Shown: positions 29,037-41,665, numbered from the stretch's first letter. The stretch is 64,000 nucleotides of DNA from Aureimonas sp. SK2 (GCF_029813115.1 NZ_JAPZDS010000006.1:186001-250000); one strand, 5' to 3'. A program made the numbers and translations. The notes: generated from the letters alone by a model not told the origin.

Positions 29037-29540
29037 ATGGCCAAGCAGGGCAAGACCCCGATCCATCCGACCAAGAACACCCAGAACGAGAACCTCCGCC
29101 GCTCCATGATCGAGCTGCTCCAGGTCCATCTGGCCTCGTCCATCGACCTCAGCTACCAGGCCAAGCAGGCGCACTGGAACGTCAAGGGTCACAATTTCTA
29201 CGGCACGCACCTCCTGTTCGACCAGCTGCACGAACAGGCCGAGGGCTATGTCGACACGATCGCGGAGCGCCTGACGGCTCTCGGCGGTCAGGCGCGCGGC
29301 ACGGTGCACGCCGCCTCGGAGGCGACGGTGCTCGACCCCTATCCGCTGGATCTCGTCGATTCCATGGACCACCTCAAGCGTCTGGCCGACTCCTACGCCA
29401 AGTGGGGCGGCGCGCTGAAGGAAGCGGTCAAGGAATCGGACGACGCGGGCGACGACCTGACGGCGGATCTCTTCACGGAGGTCGCACGTGGCGTCGACAA
29501 GTCGCTCTATTTCCTCGAGAGCCACTTCCAGCGCGCCTGA
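29037..29540 (+). CDS. dps: Dps ferritin-like DNA protection protein
   Basis: A 167-residue Dps that forms dodecamers, oxidises Fe2+ with peroxide and can coat DNA. The ferroxidase ligands lie in KQAHWNVKGHNFYGTHLLFDQLHEQAEGYVDTIAERL (His and Asp/Glu at the usual intersubunit spacing), and an N-terminal Lys-rich tail (MAKQGKTPIHPTKNTQN) could bind DNA. RBS AGGAG lies at 29026-29030. It is convergent with the transaldolase-like gene across a shared terminator. Adjacent msrA supports an oxidative stress context, although no OxyR site was identified. Confidence 0.95.
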   Translation: MAKQGKTPIHPTKNTQNENLRRSMIELLQVHLASSIDLSYQAKQAHWNVKGHNFYGTHLLFDQLHEQAEGYVDTIAERLTALGGQARGTVHAASEATVLDPYPLDLVDSMDHLKRLADSYAKWGGALKEAVKESDDAGDDLTADLFTEVARGVDKSLYFLESHFQRA

Positions 29541-29587
29541 CGGTTCCCGGCGCGTCGGCTCATCCTCCTCCCAGGACGGCGCGCACG

Positions 29588-29621
29588 AAAAAGGGCGGCT
29601 TTTCGCAAGCCGCCCTTTTTT
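29588..29621. terminator. bidirectional terminator between dps and the transaldolase gene
   Basis: AAAAAGGGCGGCTT, a TTCGC loop and AAGCCGCCCTTTTTT make a perfect 9-bp GC-rich stem flanked by A5 and T6, so it works as an intrinsic terminator on both strands. It sits between the convergent stops of dps (29540) and the transaldolase-like gene (29644). Confidence 0.9.
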
Positions 29622-29643
29622 GTCGTCCACCGTTCGGCGGAGC

Positions 29644-30297
29644 TTATTCGATGGTCTGGCCGGTCTTCGCCCAGTCGGCGACGAAGGCCTTCAGGCCGTT
29701 GTCGGTGAGCGGATGCTTGACCAGCGACTTCAGCGTCGCCGGCGGCACGGTCGCGACGTCGGCCCCCAGCAGCGCGGCCTCGCGCACGTGGTTGGGCGTG
29801 CGGATCGAGGCGGCGAGGATCTCGGTCTCGAAGCCGTAGTTGTCGTAGATGCGGCGGATGTCGGAGATCAGCTCCATGCCGTCGATGTTCATGTCGTCGA
29901 GGCGACCGACGAAGGGCGAGATGTAGGTCGCGCCGGCTTTCGCCGCGAGCAGCGCCTGATTGGCCGAGAAGCACAGCGTGACGTTGGTCTTGATGCCGTC
30001 CTCGGTGAAGTGCTTGCAGGCCTTGAGGCCGTCCAGCGTCAGCGGCAGCTTGACCACGATGTTGGGCGCGATGCCGGCGATGATCTTGCCCTCGCGCATC
30101 ATGCCGTCGAAGTCGGTCGAGGCGACCTCGCCCGAGACCGGGCCGTCGGTCACGTCGCAGATCTCCTTCAGGAGCTCCTTGAGCGGCCGGTTGGCCTTGA
30201 GGACCAGCGACGGGTTGGTCGTCACGCCGTCGATCAGGCCGGCGTCCTGAAGCTCCCTGATCTCGGCAATGTCGGCCGTATCGACGAAAAATTTCAT
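29644..30297 (-). CDS. fsa: transaldolase / fructose-6-phosphate aldolase-like protein
   Basis: A 217-residue protein of the short transaldolase subfamily. It begins [20 protein letters not shown]; the Schiff-base Lys is in [12 protein letters not shown], and [35 protein letters not shown] and [28 protein letters not shown] are typical. Members act either as transaldolase (pentose phosphate pathway) or as fructose-6-phosphate aldolase; sequence alone does not separate them. It is divergent from priA. Confidence 0.92.
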   Translation of the reverse strand: MKFFVDTADIAEIRELQDAGLIDGVTTNPSLVLKANRPLKELLKEICDVTDGPVSGEVASTDFDGMMREGKIIAGIAPNIVVKLPLTLDGLKACKHFTEDGIKTNVTLCFSANQALLAAKAGATYISPFVGRLDDMNIDGMELISDIRRIYDNYGFETEILAASIRTPNHVREAALLGADVATVPPATLKSLVKHPLTDNGLKAFVADWAKTGQTIE

Positions 30298-30468
30298 GGA
30301 AATCGTCCTTCGTTCACCGGCGCTCGGCCAGCCCCTCCCATGGGGCCGACGGCGTCGCCGTCGATCCTGATGTGTGGTGGTGTATAGGAGCCCGTTCCGG
30401 AAGCAAGCGGGAATCGGCCCCGTCCGGCCTTCGGCAAAGCCCTTTCATCGAACAGTACGAAGGACGAT

Positions 30469-32754
30469 ATGGGGGGCGAGGCGCCCGGTTGCGAGCGCTT
30501 TGCTTTTTGCGATCCCGACGGCCGACGCTTGGACCAGACACTGACCCCGCTCACCGACCTCCTGTTCGCGCCGGACGCCCTGCCCGGCGGGCCGAAGGTC
30601 GTGCCCGTCCTGGTGCCGCTGCCCGCCGAGCGGCCCTATTCCTACCGCGTGCCTGCTGGCATGACGGTCGTGCCGGGCTCCATCGTCCAGGTGCCGCTGG
30701 GGCCGCGCCAGGTCGCGGGCGTCGTCTGGGATCAGCCGACCGACGCGGTGGATCCGAAGAAGCTGAAGGCCATCACCCACGTCTTCGACTGCCCGCCGCT
30801 GGACGCAACGATGCGCCGCTTTGTGGACTGGGTGGCGGACTATACGCTCTCGCCGCCGGGTCTCGTGGCGCGCATGGTGCTCCGGGCGCCCGTCGCCTTC
30901 GATCCCGAGCCCCATGTCGAGGGTTTGCGGGCGACCGGCGTGCTGCCGCCGCGCATGACGCCGACGCGCCAGCGCGTGCTGGACGTCTTGGCGCAGTCGC
31001 CCGAATGGACGCGCTCGGGCCTTGCCAACGCGTCCGGTGTCGCCGTCTCGGTGGTGGACGGACTTCTGAAAGCTGGGGCGCTGGAGCCGGTGTCGCTGCC
31101 GCCGCAGCCCGCCGTCCCCGAGCCCGACACGGCCCACGGCCGCGCCGAGCTGACGCCGGGCCAGCAGGCCGCCGCCGATCGTCTGATCGCACCGGTTGAG
31201 GCCGGCGGGTTCTCGGTCAGCCTCCTGGAAGGCGTGACCGGATCGGGCAAGACGGAGGTCTATTTCGAGGCTGTCGCGCGTGCCCTGGAGAAGGGCGACC
31301 AGGTGCTGATCCTCCTGCCCGAGATCGCGCTGACGCAGAGCTTCATCGACCGCTTCCACGCCCGATTCGGCGCCGAGCCCGCCCAGTGGCATTCGGACGT
31401 GGCGCCCCGCATGCGCGAAAAGGTCTGGCGCCAGGTGGCGGAGGGGCGTGTCAAGGTGGTGGCCGGTGCCCGTTCGGCGCTGTTCCTGCCGTTCCGTAGC
31501 CTCGGCCTCGTGATCGTCGACGAGGAGCACGACCCCGCCTACAAGCAGGAAGACCGCACCTTCTACCACGCCCGCGACATGGCCGTGGTGCGGGGGCGGG
31601 AAGGGGGCTTCCCGGTGATCCTCGCGTCCGCGACGCCCTCGCTGGAAAGCCGCGTCAACGCGCGAGCCGGGCGTTACGCCCATGTGCCGCTCGGCAGCCG
31701 CTTCGCCGACGCCGCGCTGCCCGACCTGTCGCTGGTGGACCTGCGCCGCCATCCGCCGGCGCGCGGGCGGTTCCTCTCGCCAGTCCTTCTCACTGCCATC
31801 GAGGAAACCGTCGCGCGCGGCGAGCAGGCCCTCCTCTTCCTCAACCGGCGGGGCTATGCGCCGCTGACGCTGTGCCGCGCCTGCGGTCACCGCTTCCAGT
31901 GCTCGCAATGCTCTGCCTGGCTGGTGGACCACCGATTGCGGGGCACCCTCCAGTGCCACCATTGCGGCCACGCGCAGCACCGGCCGGAAAGCTGCCCCGC
32001 CTGCGGCACGCTCGACCATCTCGTCGCCTGCGGCCCGGGCGTCGAGCGCATCGCCGAGGAGATGCTGGAGACCTTTCCCGACGCGCGCACCATCCTCCTT
32101 TCCTCCGACCTGCCGGGCGGGGCGCGGCGGCTGCGGCGGGAACTGGACGCGGTGGCGGACGGCGAGGCCGACATCGTGATCGGCACGCAGCTCGTCGCCA
32201 AGGGGCACCATTTCCCGATGATGACGCTGGTCGGCGCGGTGGACGCCGATCTCGGCCTCTCGAACGGCGACCCGCGGGCGGCCGAGCGCACGTTCCAGCT
32301 CCTGCACCAGGTGACGGGCCGCGCGGGGCGCTCGGGCCTCGCCAGCCGCGGCATGATCCAGACCTGGAGCCCGGAGCACCCGGTGATGCAGGCGCTGGTG
32401 GCCGCCGATCCCGACCGCTTCTACGACCGCGAGGCGGACGAGCGCGAGCGGGCGGGCCTTCCGCCCTTCGGGCGCCTCGCCGCGATCATCGTCTCGGCCG
32501 ACACGCGGCGCGACGCGGAGGCGCACGGGCGCGAACTGGCGCGCGCGGCGCCCGAAGACATGGGCATCGAGGTGCTGGGGCCTGCCGAGGCACCGCTTGC
32601 CCTCGTGCGCGGTCGCCATCGCTTCCGCCTTCTCGCGCAGGGCGGGCGGCGCGCGCCGCTCCAGGCCTTCCTGCGCGCCATGATCGCGCAGGCGCCCCGG
32701 CCGCGCGGTTCGGTGCACGTGCAGATCGACATCGACCCGCAAAGCTTTCTCTGA
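30469..32754 (+). CDS. priA: primosomal helicase PriA
   Basis: PriA restarts stalled replication forks. The 761-residue protein has an N-terminal 3'-DNA-binding domain (about residues 45-140), a winged helix region, then superfamily 2 helicase with Walker A EGVTGSGKT at 254-262 and DEEHD Walker B. The zinc domain is clear: CRACGHRFQCSQC ... CHHCGH ... CPACGT. Helicase motif V/VI, GTQLVAKGHHFPMMTLVG and QVTGRAGRSGL, follows. The start ATG 30469 has AAGGA six bases upstream; the first 40 residues exceed some homologues. Confidence 0.95.
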   Translation: MGGEAPGCERFAFCDPDGRRLDQTLTPLTDLLFAPDALPGGPKVVPVLVPLPAERPYSYRVPAGMTVVPGSIVQVPLGPRQVAGVVWDQPTDAVDPKKLKAITHVFDCPPLDATMRRFVDWVADYTLSPPGLVARMVLRAPVAFDPEPHVEGLRATGVLPPRMTPTRQRVLDVLAQSPEWTRSGLANASGVAVSVVDGLLKAGALEPVSLPPQPAVPEPDTAHGRAELTPGQQAAADRLIAPVEAGGFSVSLLEGVTGSGKTEVYFEAVARALEKGDQVLILLPEIALTQSFIDRFHARFGAEPAQWHSDVAPRMREKVWRQVAEGRVKVVAGARSALFLPFRSLGLVIVDEEHDPAYKQEDRTFYHARDMAVVRGREGGFPVILASATPSLESRVNARAGRYAHVPLGSRFADAALPDLSLVDLRRHPPARGRFLSPVLLTAIEETVARGEQALLFLNRRGYAPLTLCRACGHRFQCSQCSAWLVDHRLRGTLQCHHCGHAQHRPESCPACGTLDHLVACGPGVERIAEEMLETFPDARTILLSSDLPGGARRLRRELDAVADGEADIVIGTQLVAKGHHFPMMTLVGAVDADLGLSNGDPRAAERTFQLLHQVTGRAGRSGLASRGMIQTWSPEHPVMQALVAADPDRFYDREADERERAGLPPFGRLAAIIVSADTRRDAEAHGRELARAAPEDMGIEVLGPAEAPLALVRGRHRFRLLAQGGRRAPLQAFLRAMIAQAPRPRGSVHVQIDIDPQSFL

Positions 32755-32830
32755 GCAGGCCTTTCGCCCTTGTCATTCGTGGGGCGATCCTGTCATGGCA
32801 GAAACGTTCCAAGGCGCGGGGGAAGGGCAC

Positions 32831-33316
32831 ATGGGGATCGGACGGCTGGGCGCTGCCACGCTGATGCTTCTCGTCGCCGGCTCAGCCGCAGCGCAGGAGC
32901 CGGCGCCCATGGCCGGGCCGCCTGCCGGGCAGGATGCGATCTTCTGGTATCCCGCCCCCTCGCGATGCACCTACTTCACGCCCGAAGCCAAGGCCGCCTT
33001 CCGCTTCGACGACCCCGGGACCTGGCGCTTCGCCTTTCTCGTGATGCGAGAGACCAAGGCCGAGAACCCGGTGGAGCGCGGCTACGTGATGGTGGACGGC
33101 GTGCTGCGCGAGCTGGAGAAGGTGCGCTCCGGCGCCGACGGGGCGCAGGCCAACGTCACCGTCTGGCGCTCGGCCGGCGAGCCGCGCGTCAACGTCAACA
33201 TGACGGTTCGCGAGACGGGCCACACGGCCGAGGCGACCGAGCTGGAAGGCACGATGACGCTGATTCGCGGCGGCGGGCGCACGGAGATCGCAGTGGAAGG
33301 AAACTGCATCGGCTAA
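32831..33316 (+). CDS. exported protein of unknown function
   Basis: A 161-residue protein with a signal peptide: MGIGRLGAATLMLLVAGSAAAQEPAP, cut near AAAQ. The mature part is small and soluble, with two Cys (SRCTYF and GNCIG at the extreme C-terminus) that could form a disulfide, and a VMVDGVLRELEKVRSG segment. I do not recognise the family. The start at 32831 is preceded by GGGGGAAGGG; an open frame to 32795 would bury the signal peptide. It lies 76 bp after priA on the same strand. Confidence 0.72.
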   Translation: MGIGRLGAATLMLLVAGSAAAQEPAPMAGPPAGQDAIFWYPAPSRCTYFTPEAKAAFRFDDPGTWRFAFLVMRETKAENPVERGYVMVDGVLRELEKVRSGADGAQANVTVWRSAGEPRVNVNMTVRETGHTAEATELEGTMTLIRGGGRTEIAVEGNCIG

Positions 33317-33395
33317 GCCGTCCGGCTTTGCCGCTATGGCCGATTTCGGCTAAGCCCACGCGCGACCTGCCATCCGACGCCGCGAGCCATGCGAC

Positions 33396-33788
33396 ATGAT
33401 CGAGCTTCCCACCACGACGGCCGAGGCGCTGCCCTTCGCGGCCGCGGCCTTCAGCATCCTCTACGGCCTGTTCGCGCTCTTCGCGCCGGGCACCTTCCTG
33501 CGCATGGCCAAGCTCCAGCCGGTAGGCGAGCGGCGCGTGGGCCTTTCGGAAATCCGGGGCTCTCTGGCGGGCTTTCCGCTGGGCGTCGGGCTCGTCACGC
33601 TGTTCTTCTTCATCCAGCCCTTCACCCAGATGGCGCTCGGCGCCGGGTGGCTCATCGTGGCCTTCGGCCGCCTCGTCTCCATCCTGTCGGACGATGCGTC
33701 GAGCTTTGGCAACTGGCTCTGGCTGCTGGTCAACCTCGTTCTTGCGGGCGCCTGTCTGGCACCGGTTTTCGGTCTCGTCGCGGCTTGA
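33396..33788 (+). CDS. four-helix membrane protein, DUF4345-like
   Basis: A 130-residue membrane protein with four hydrophobic segments (about residues 12-32, 56-75, 77-93, 105-125). The internal GERRVGLSEIRGSLAGFPLGVGLVTLFF resembles the E-x-R-(A/G) xxGG signature of DUF4345 proteins. The function is unknown. It lies between the exported protein and the ATP synthase operon on the same strand, but a 212-bp gap with a candidate promoter separates it from atpH. Confidence 0.72.
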   Translation: MIELPTTTAEALPFAAAAFSILYGLFALFAPGTFLRMAKLQPVGERRVGLSEIRGSLAGFPLGVGLVTLFFFIQPFTQMALGAGWLIVAFGRLVSILSDDASSFGNWLWLLVNLVLAGACLAPVFGLVAA

Positions 33789-33842
33789 GCGACCCGGCCG
33801 TAAACCATGCTGTGAACCCGCGTTTTGGGCGCCCAAGCTCTG

Positions 33843-33870
33843 TTGTGGAGCGGGAAACCCTGTGCTAGAC
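33843..33870 (+). promoter_or_regulatory. candidate promoter for the atpHAGDC operon
   Basis: TTGTGG at 33843-33848 and CTAGAC at 33865-33870 are 16 bp apart and lie about 130 bp before atpH, in a 212-bp gap without a gene. The hexamers match consensus moderately. The gap also has CCCGGCGTTCGCGACCTTTTTTTG (33913-33935), a T7 run with no strong stem. Confidence 0.35.
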
Positions 33871-34000
33871 GACCCCTCATCGCGGTCAGGCCGGGGACAG
33901 GTTCCCGGCGTTCGCGACCTTTTTTTGACCAGTTCCCACGAGCCTTCGCGACCTGATCGGGCGGGTGCGGGAACCCAGATTAGAAGAGAAGCGATCGTCC

Positions 34001-34560
34001 GTGGCACAATCCTCCTCTCCGGTTTCCGGGGTCGCCGAACGCTACGCCCAGTCCCTCTTCGAGCTTGCTCGCGACGAAGGTTCGATCGACGCGACGGAGT
34101 CCGAGCTTCGTGAGTACCAGTCGCTGATCGACGAGAGCGCCGACTTCCGGCGCCTCGTGGAAAGCCCGGCCTTCACGTCGGACGACCAGCTCCGCGCCAT
34201 CACCGCGGTGGTCGCCGAGACGAAGCCGAGCCCGCTCGTCGGCAATTTCCTGAAGGTCGTCGCGGCCAACCGCCGCCTCTTCGCGCTGCGCGCCATCGTG
34301 CGCGGCTTCCGACAGATGGCCGCCGCCCATCGCGGCGAGGTGGATGCGGAAGTGATCAGCGCCCATGCGCTGAACGACGAGCAGCGGCGCGAACTGCGCG
34401 ACGCGCTCGGCCGCTACACGTCGAAGACCGTTACCATGCGCGAGAGCGTCGACCCTGCGATCCTTGGCGGCCTCGTGGTCCGCATCGGCTCGCGCCAGAT
34501 CGACACCTCGCTTCGCACCAAACTCTCATCCCTTAAGCTTGCGCTGAAAGAGGTCGGCTG

Positions 34561-34561
<1 letters not shown>
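34001..34561 (+). CDS. atpH: ATP synthase F1 subunit delta
   Basis: The peripheral-stalk delta (OSCP) subunit that links F1 to the b subunits. The GTG at 34001 gives a 186-residue protein ([23 protein letters not shown]), the usual length; another GTG at 33965 is possible but adds an unconserved MREPRLEEKRSS. Family marks are [16 protein letters not shown], the C-terminal AQHL-like [53 protein letters not shown]. The stop overlaps the atpA start by one base (TGATG). Confidence 0.93.
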
Positions 34562-36090
<1,529 letters not shown>

Positions 36091-36144
36091 AGCCCCAGCC
36101 GCTCGCACTAACGGCCACGGCCGCCCAGGAGACTGACCCGACAG

Positions 36145-37032
36145 ATGGCTTCGCTCAAGGATCTGCGAAACCGCATCGCCTCGGTCAAGGCGACGCAGAA
36201 GATCACCAAGGCCATGCAGATGGTCGCGGCGGCCAAGCTCCGCCGCGCCCAGGATGCGGCCGAGGCGGCTCGCCCCTATTCCGAGCGCATGGCATCGGTT
36301 CTGGCCAATATCGCGGGCGCCATGGAGGACGGCGAGGGCCTGCCTCTGATGGTCGGCACCGGTAAGGACGACGTGCACCTGCTCGTCGTCTTCACCTCCG
36401 ACCGCGGCCTGTGCGGCGGCTTCAACTCGCAGATCGTCCGTCTGGTCCGCGAGCACATCCGCCGCCTCGAAGGCGCCGGCAAGACCGTGAAGATCATCTC
36501 GGTCGGCAAGAAGGGCACGGACCTGATGCGCCGGGACTTCGGCGACCGGATCGTCGCCCGTCTCGACCACGGCGGCGCGCGCACGATCGGCTTCTCGGCC
36601 GCCGAAGCGGTCGCCGACAAGATCATGGAACTGTTCGAGGCCGGCCAGTTCGACGTCGCGACGGTGTTCTACTCCGCCTTCGTCAACGTCATCACCCAGG
36701 TCCCGACCGCGCAGCGGATCATCCCCGCCGAGGTGCCCAAGGTCGACCAGGCGACAACCGAAGCCGGCGGCGCGACCGCGCTCTACGAATATGAGCCCGG
36801 TCCGGAGGAGATCCTCGCCGATCTCATCCCGCGCAACATCAAGGTGCAGCTCTTCCGCGCGCTGCTCGAGAACGGCGCGTCGGAGCAGGGCGCCCGGATG
36901 AGCGCGATGGACAACGCCACGCGCAACGCCGGCGACATGATCAACAAGCTTTCGATCTCCTACAACCGTCAGCGCCAGGCGCAGATCACGACGGAGCTGA
37001 TCGAGATCATTGCGGGCGCCGAGGCGCTCTGA
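36145..37032 (+). CDS. atpG: ATP synthase F1 subunit gamma
   Basis: The 295-residue rotor shaft of F1. N-terminal [36 protein letters not shown] and C-terminal [49 protein letters not shown] form the coiled-coil that turns inside alpha3beta3; [20 protein letters not shown] is the conserved Rossmann-like core. It lies 54 bp after atpA and 106 bp before atpD, on the same strand. Confidence 0.97.
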   Translation: MASLKDLRNRIASVKATQKITKAMQMVAAAKLRRAQDAAEAARPYSERMASVLANIAGAMEDGEGLPLMVGTGKDDVHLLVVFTSDRGLCGGFNSQIVRLVREHIRRLEGAGKTVKIISVGKKGTDLMRRDFGDRIVARLDHGGARTIGFSAAEAVADKIMELFEAGQFDVATVFYSAFVNVITQVPTAQRIIPAEVPKVDQATTEAGGATALYEYEPGPEEILADLIPRNIKVQLFRALLENGASEQGARMSAMDNATRNAGDMINKLSISYNRQRQAQITTELIEIIAGAEAL

Positions 37033-37081
37033 GGATTACCGGCTGCGCCGCCACAGGGCGGCGCGCCGTAGGACGACATGA

Positions 37082-38589
<1,508 letters not shown>

Positions 38590-38590
<1 letters not shown>

Positions 38591-38823
38591 TGACGATGGA
38601 CGCGTCCGAAACCTTGAAGGTGGAGGACGCGGTCAACACGACCTGTCCCTGGTCGGGCAAGCCGATCTCGGACGACGCGTTGACCCTCTATCGCGAACGG
38701 GTGGTCGGGTTCTGCAATCCCGGCTGCCGCGACAAATTCGAGATCGCGGTCCGGCATTTCGAGACCGCGCTTCAAGCCGAGCTCCATTTGGGGAGCCAAG
38801 CAAGGCAGGCGGATCGTGGCTGA
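38590..38823 (+). CDS. small YHS-like Cys protein between atpD and atpC
   Basis: A 77-residue protein, MTMDASETLKVEDAVNTTCP at its start. It has C-P-W-S-G-K-P at 19-25 and FCNPGC at 41-46, followed by KFEIAVRHFETAL. This spacing (C...GFCxxxCxxxF) resembles YHS/TRASH metal-binding mini-domains. Its ATG overlaps the atpD stop and its 3' end overlaps atpC by 8 bases, so it is embedded in the ATP synthase operon. The role is unknown: metal or thiol chemistry is an inference. Similar genes are sometimes annotated as glutathione S-transferase in this position, for which I see no support. Confidence 0.75.
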
Positions 38824-39220
38824 GAGCTTCAAGTTCGAACTGGTGTCTCCGGAGCGTCTGCTCCTGTCCGAGCAGGTGTCGGCCGTCGTCGCCCCGGGCA
38901 GCGAGGGCTACTTCACGGCGATGCCGGGCCACGCGCCGTTCATGACGACGCTGAAGCCGGGCGTGGTCCATGCAACGCTGGCGGGCGGCGGAGAGCGCCG
39001 GATCTTCGTCCAGGGCGGCTTTGCCGACATCAATCCCCAGGGCTTCACGCTTCTCGCCGAGCATGCGATGCCTGTCGAGGAGATCAACGTGGCCGATCTC
39101 GACCAGCAGATCCGCAACACGGAAGAGGACCTCGCCGACGCGACGGACGCCGCCGTTCGCTCGCGCGCCGAGCGCCGCCTCGCCGACCTGCGCAATGCCA
39201 AGGAAGCTCTCGGCCTCTAA
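38816..39220 (+). CDS. atpC: ATP synthase F1 subunit epsilon
   Basis: The 134-residue central-stalk epsilon subunit. GTG start at 38816 overlaps the preceding gene by 8 bases. Conserved features are FKFELVSPERLLLSEQVSAVVAPGSEGYFTAMPGHAPFMTTLKPGV and FVQGGFADINPQGFTLLAEHAM; the C-terminal helical pair RNTEEDLADATDAAVRSRAERRLADLRNAKEAL is present. It ends the operon, 20 bp before a strong terminator. Confidence 0.96.
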   Translation: MAESFKFELVSPERLLLSEQVSAVVAPGSEGYFTAMPGHAPFMTTLKPGVVHATLAGGGERRIFVQGGFADINPQGFTLLAEHAMPVEEINVADLDQQIRNTEEDLADATDAAVRSRAERRLADLRNAKEALGL

Positions 39221-39240
39221 ACCGGCGCGCTTTAACGACA

Positions 39241-39275
39241 AAGGCCCGGACGGTTCTCCGTCCGGGCCTTTTTTT
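39241..39275. terminator. intrinsic terminator after atpC
   Basis: AAGGCCCGGACGG, loop TTCT, CCGTCCGGGCCTT then TTTTT: a perfect 13-bp stem with a T7 tract. It closes the ATP synthase operon; the convergent acetyltransferase ends at 39291. Confidence 0.92.
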
Positions 39276-39290
39276 CGGGCCGCTTTGCGA

Positions 39291-39797
39291 TCAATGGTCG
39301 GTCTGTTCGAAGGCGGCGGGATAGACGAGAACGCCCGACCAGCCTTCGAGGGCGCCCGGCACCAGTTCCATGGCCTGGAAGTTCGGTCCGGCCCAGGGGA
39401 CGACCGCGCCCGTGGCAAGCTCGGCCCGGAAGCCGAGTCGCCCGTAGAAGCCGGGATCGCCGAGAACGAAGATCGAGCGCCAGCCGCGGTTCCGAGCCAG
39501 CTCGACGCCGGTCTCGACGAGGCGCATGCCGATGCCCTGGCCCTGCCGCTCGGGCACCACCGCGACCGGCCCGAGGGCGAGCGCGCGGTCGATGCCGGCC
39601 AGCGCCGTGAAGAGGGCGTGGGCGACGAAATACTCCCCGTCGACCGCCACGACGGAGATGACGTCGTGTCCCGCCGAGACGATGGCATTGGGCAGCCGAG
39701 CTTCCTCGTCGCGCCCGAAAGCCGAGGCGTGGACGGTCTCGACGAACACGAGCTCGCTCGGGACCATCTCGCGGATGACGATGTCGCCGCCCGCCAT
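39291..39797 (-). CDS. GNAT-family N-acetyltransferase (YhbS-like)
   Basis: A 168-residue GNAT protein starting [20 protein letters not shown]. Motif A is LGPVAVVPERQGQGIGMRLVETG; the following FVLGDPGFYGRLGFR and ATGAVVPWAGPNFQAMEL match the YhbS-like subgroup. The substrate is unknown. ATG 39797 overlaps the rppH stop (ATGA), so it is coupled to rppH; an in-frame extension to 39986 lies inside rppH and is spurious. Confidence 0.88.
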   Translation of the reverse strand: MAGGDIVIREMVPSELVFVETVHASAFGRDEEARLPNAIVSAGHDVISVVAVDGEYFVAHALFTALAGIDRALALGPVAVVPERQGQGIGMRLVETGVELARNRGWRSIFVLGDPGFYGRLGFRAELATGAVVPWAGPNFQAMELVPGALEGWSGVLVYPAAFEQTDH

Positions 39798-40309
39798 CAG
39801 GCGGCTTCCAGATGGCGGAACTGGGCGATCACCGCGTCGTAGACCTCGCGCTTGAAGGGGACGACGAGGTCGAGCACCTCGTCCATCGACTTCCAGGCCC
39901 ACTCGCTGAACTCGGCGGCGTGGTCGCCCGGTGGCGGGTCGATCTGGATTTCGCTTTCGTCCCCCTCGAAGCGGAAGGCGAACCACTTCTGCATCTGGCC
40001 GCGGAAGCGACCCTTGAGCGCGATACCGACGAGTTCGGGCGGCAGCTCGTAGCGGATCCAGCCGTCGGTCATGCCGAGCGGCACGACGCTGCGGATGCCG
40101 GTCTCCTCGTAGAGCTCGCGCTTGGCGGCGGTGAGCGGGTCCTCGCCCTCGTCGATGCCGCCCTGCGGCATCTGCCAGAGCTTCGACGCCCCGTCCATCT
40201 CGCCCTGCGGCTCGGCGATGCGGCGGCCGACGAAGACCTTGCCCTCGCCGTTCAGCACGAGGATGCCGACGCAGGGGCGGTAGGGAAGCGAATCGGGCGA
40301 GGTCGTCAT
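39797..40309 (-). CDS. rppH: RNA pyrophosphohydrolase
   Basis: A 170-residue NUDIX enzyme that removes pyrophosphate from 5'-triphosphate RNA, starting mRNA decay. It has [21 protein letters not shown], the Nudix box [23 protein letters not shown], and the RppH-specific WQMPQGGID and [12 protein letters not shown]. The length is normal. It overlaps the downstream GNAT gene. It comes after the polysaccharide deacetylase gene on the same strand, with an 81-bp gap. Confidence 0.94.
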   Translation of the reverse strand: MTTSPDSLPYRPCVGILVLNGEGKVFVGRRIAEPQGEMDGASKLWQMPQGGIDEGEDPLTAAKRELYEETGIRSVVPLGMTDGWIRYELPPELVGIALKGRFRGQMQKWFAFRFEGDESEIQIDPPPGDHAAEFSEWAWKSMDEVLDLVVPFKREVYDAVIAQFRHLEAA

Positions 40310-40390
40310 GCGCGCTCCATGGGCTTTCCCAAGGCTAACGCATCCGCAGGCGCGAAGGAACGTCGTCCGGCGGCGGCGGGAGAGCCTGCC

Positions 40391-41563
40391 TCAGCTCCGC
40401 GCTTCGGGGTCGAAGGCGAGGGCGGAGATCGGGACGATCTCGATGCCGCGACCGGCCGCCTCCGCCGCCCAGCGTCCGATCACGTCGATCGAGACGTCGA
40501 AGGCGCTGGCGGTGCCGATCGCGGTGCCCTTGGCGCGGGCGATGCGCTCGAGCACGTCGAGCTGTCGTCCGATCGCCTGCGGCTCGCGCTCGGCGTCGAT
40601 CACGAGGTCGGCGGCGGCGAAGGGCGTGCCGTTCGCCACGGCGACGTCGCGCGCGCCGGATCGCGGGGAGGAGCCATCGTCGAGATAGAGGAGGCCGCGC
40701 TTCGAGAGCTCGCCCAGGAAAGGCTGGAGGGCCGCCGGATCGGCGTTGAGCCGCGCGCCCATGTAATTCATGACGCCGACATAGTTGGTCAGACGTCCGA
40801 GGGACCAGTGGAGATCGTCGAGGCGACCGGCCGCGGCGTCTGCGACCTTCAGCGTGTGAGGCCCGGCCGAGACGTTGGGATAGCCGAAGGGCTCCATCGG
40901 CGCCTGGAGCAGCAGCTCGTGGCCGTTGCGCCGCCCCGCCTGCATCCAGCGGTCGAGGCTGTTGCCCTCGGCGGCGAAGGCGAGCGTCACGGCGGCCGGC
41001 AGTTCCTCGACGGCGCGCTGCGAGCCGCTCTGGCTGACGCCGATGCCGCCGACCACGATGGCGACGCGCGTTCCGCCGGTGCCGGACCAGTTGCCGGCAT
41101 AGACGTCGAGCGGACGGCGCCCGTCGGCGCCGCGCACGGGCAGGGGGCCGAAGTCGGTGGATTCCAGAAGTGACTGCTCGGGCATGTGGGCGAAGGCGGC
41201 GGGCTGGCGCAGCGAACCCGGCTCCAGGACGCGGATCGAGCCGGTCATGAGATTGGCGTCGTCCACGAGCGGGCGCTGGCCCTCCTCGTCGGTGATGGTG
41301 AAGCCGCCGCCCTCTTCCATGCGCAGGACATTGGGCTGCGGCGCGGCCGGTGGGTCCATCGCTTCGGCCACGCGCTCGGCGACGACGGTCGGCGAGACGG
41401 GCGCCGGCGCGAAGCCGGGCTGGGTGAAGGCGGTGTAGGCCGAGCCGCCGGCCACCAGAGCGAGCGCGCAGGCCGCGCCGAGCCAGCGCGCGCGCGATCG
41501 GCGGCGCGGTTTGCCAACGGGGTCGAGGGTCTGGCCGAGCGGGCGGTAGAGCTCTTCACGCAT
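40391..41563 (-). CDS. divergent polysaccharide deacetylase family protein (YibQ-like)
   Basis: A 390-residue membrane-anchored protein. An N-terminal basic region (KPRRRSRARW) precedes one hydrophobic segment (LGAACALALVAGGSAYTAF), then a Pro/Ala-rich linker, then a divergent polysaccharide deacetylase domain: RVAIVVGGIGVSQSGSQRAV, LPAAVTLAFAAEGNSLDRWMQAGRRNGHELLLQAPMEPFGYPN and YVGVMNYMGARL. These are the family's degenerate NodB-like motifs. It usually neighbours ctpA and envC, as here, suggesting a cell-envelope role. Start ATG 41563 (MREELYRPLGQTLD). Confidence 0.88.
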   Translation of the reverse strand: MREELYRPLGQTLDPVGKPRRRSRARWLGAACALALVAGGSAYTAFTQPGFAPAPVSPTVVAERVAEAMDPPAAPQPNVLRMEEGGGFTITDEEGQRPLVDDANLMTGSIRVLEPGSLRQPAAFAHMPEQSLLESTDFGPLPVRGADGRRPLDVYAGNWSGTGGTRVAIVVGGIGVSQSGSQRAVEELPAAVTLAFAAEGNSLDRWMQAGRRNGHELLLQAPMEPFGYPNVSAGPHTLKVADAAAGRLDDLHWSLGRLTNYVGVMNYMGARLNADPAALQPFLGELSKRGLLYLDDGSSPRSGARDVAVANGTPFAAADLVIDAEREPQAIGRQLDVLERIARAKGTAIGTASAFDVSIDVIGRWAAEAAGRGIEIVPISALAFDPEARS

Positions 41564-41610
41564 GCATCCTTCATAGGACGCAAGACTGGACCGGAGCTTT
41601 GCCCGCCCGA

Positions 41611-41641
41611 CAAAAAAGACCCCGGCGCATGGCACCGGGGC
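41611..41641 (-). terminator. intrinsic terminator after ctpA
   Basis: On the minus strand GCCCCGGTGCCATGCGCCGG continues as GGTCTTTTTTG: a stem of CCCCGG/CCGGGG with partial inner pairing and a T6 tract. It lies between the ctpA stop (41666) and the deacetylase start (41563). Confidence 0.8.
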
Positions 41642-41665
41642 CTCTCGATGGTGAAATCGCTCCGC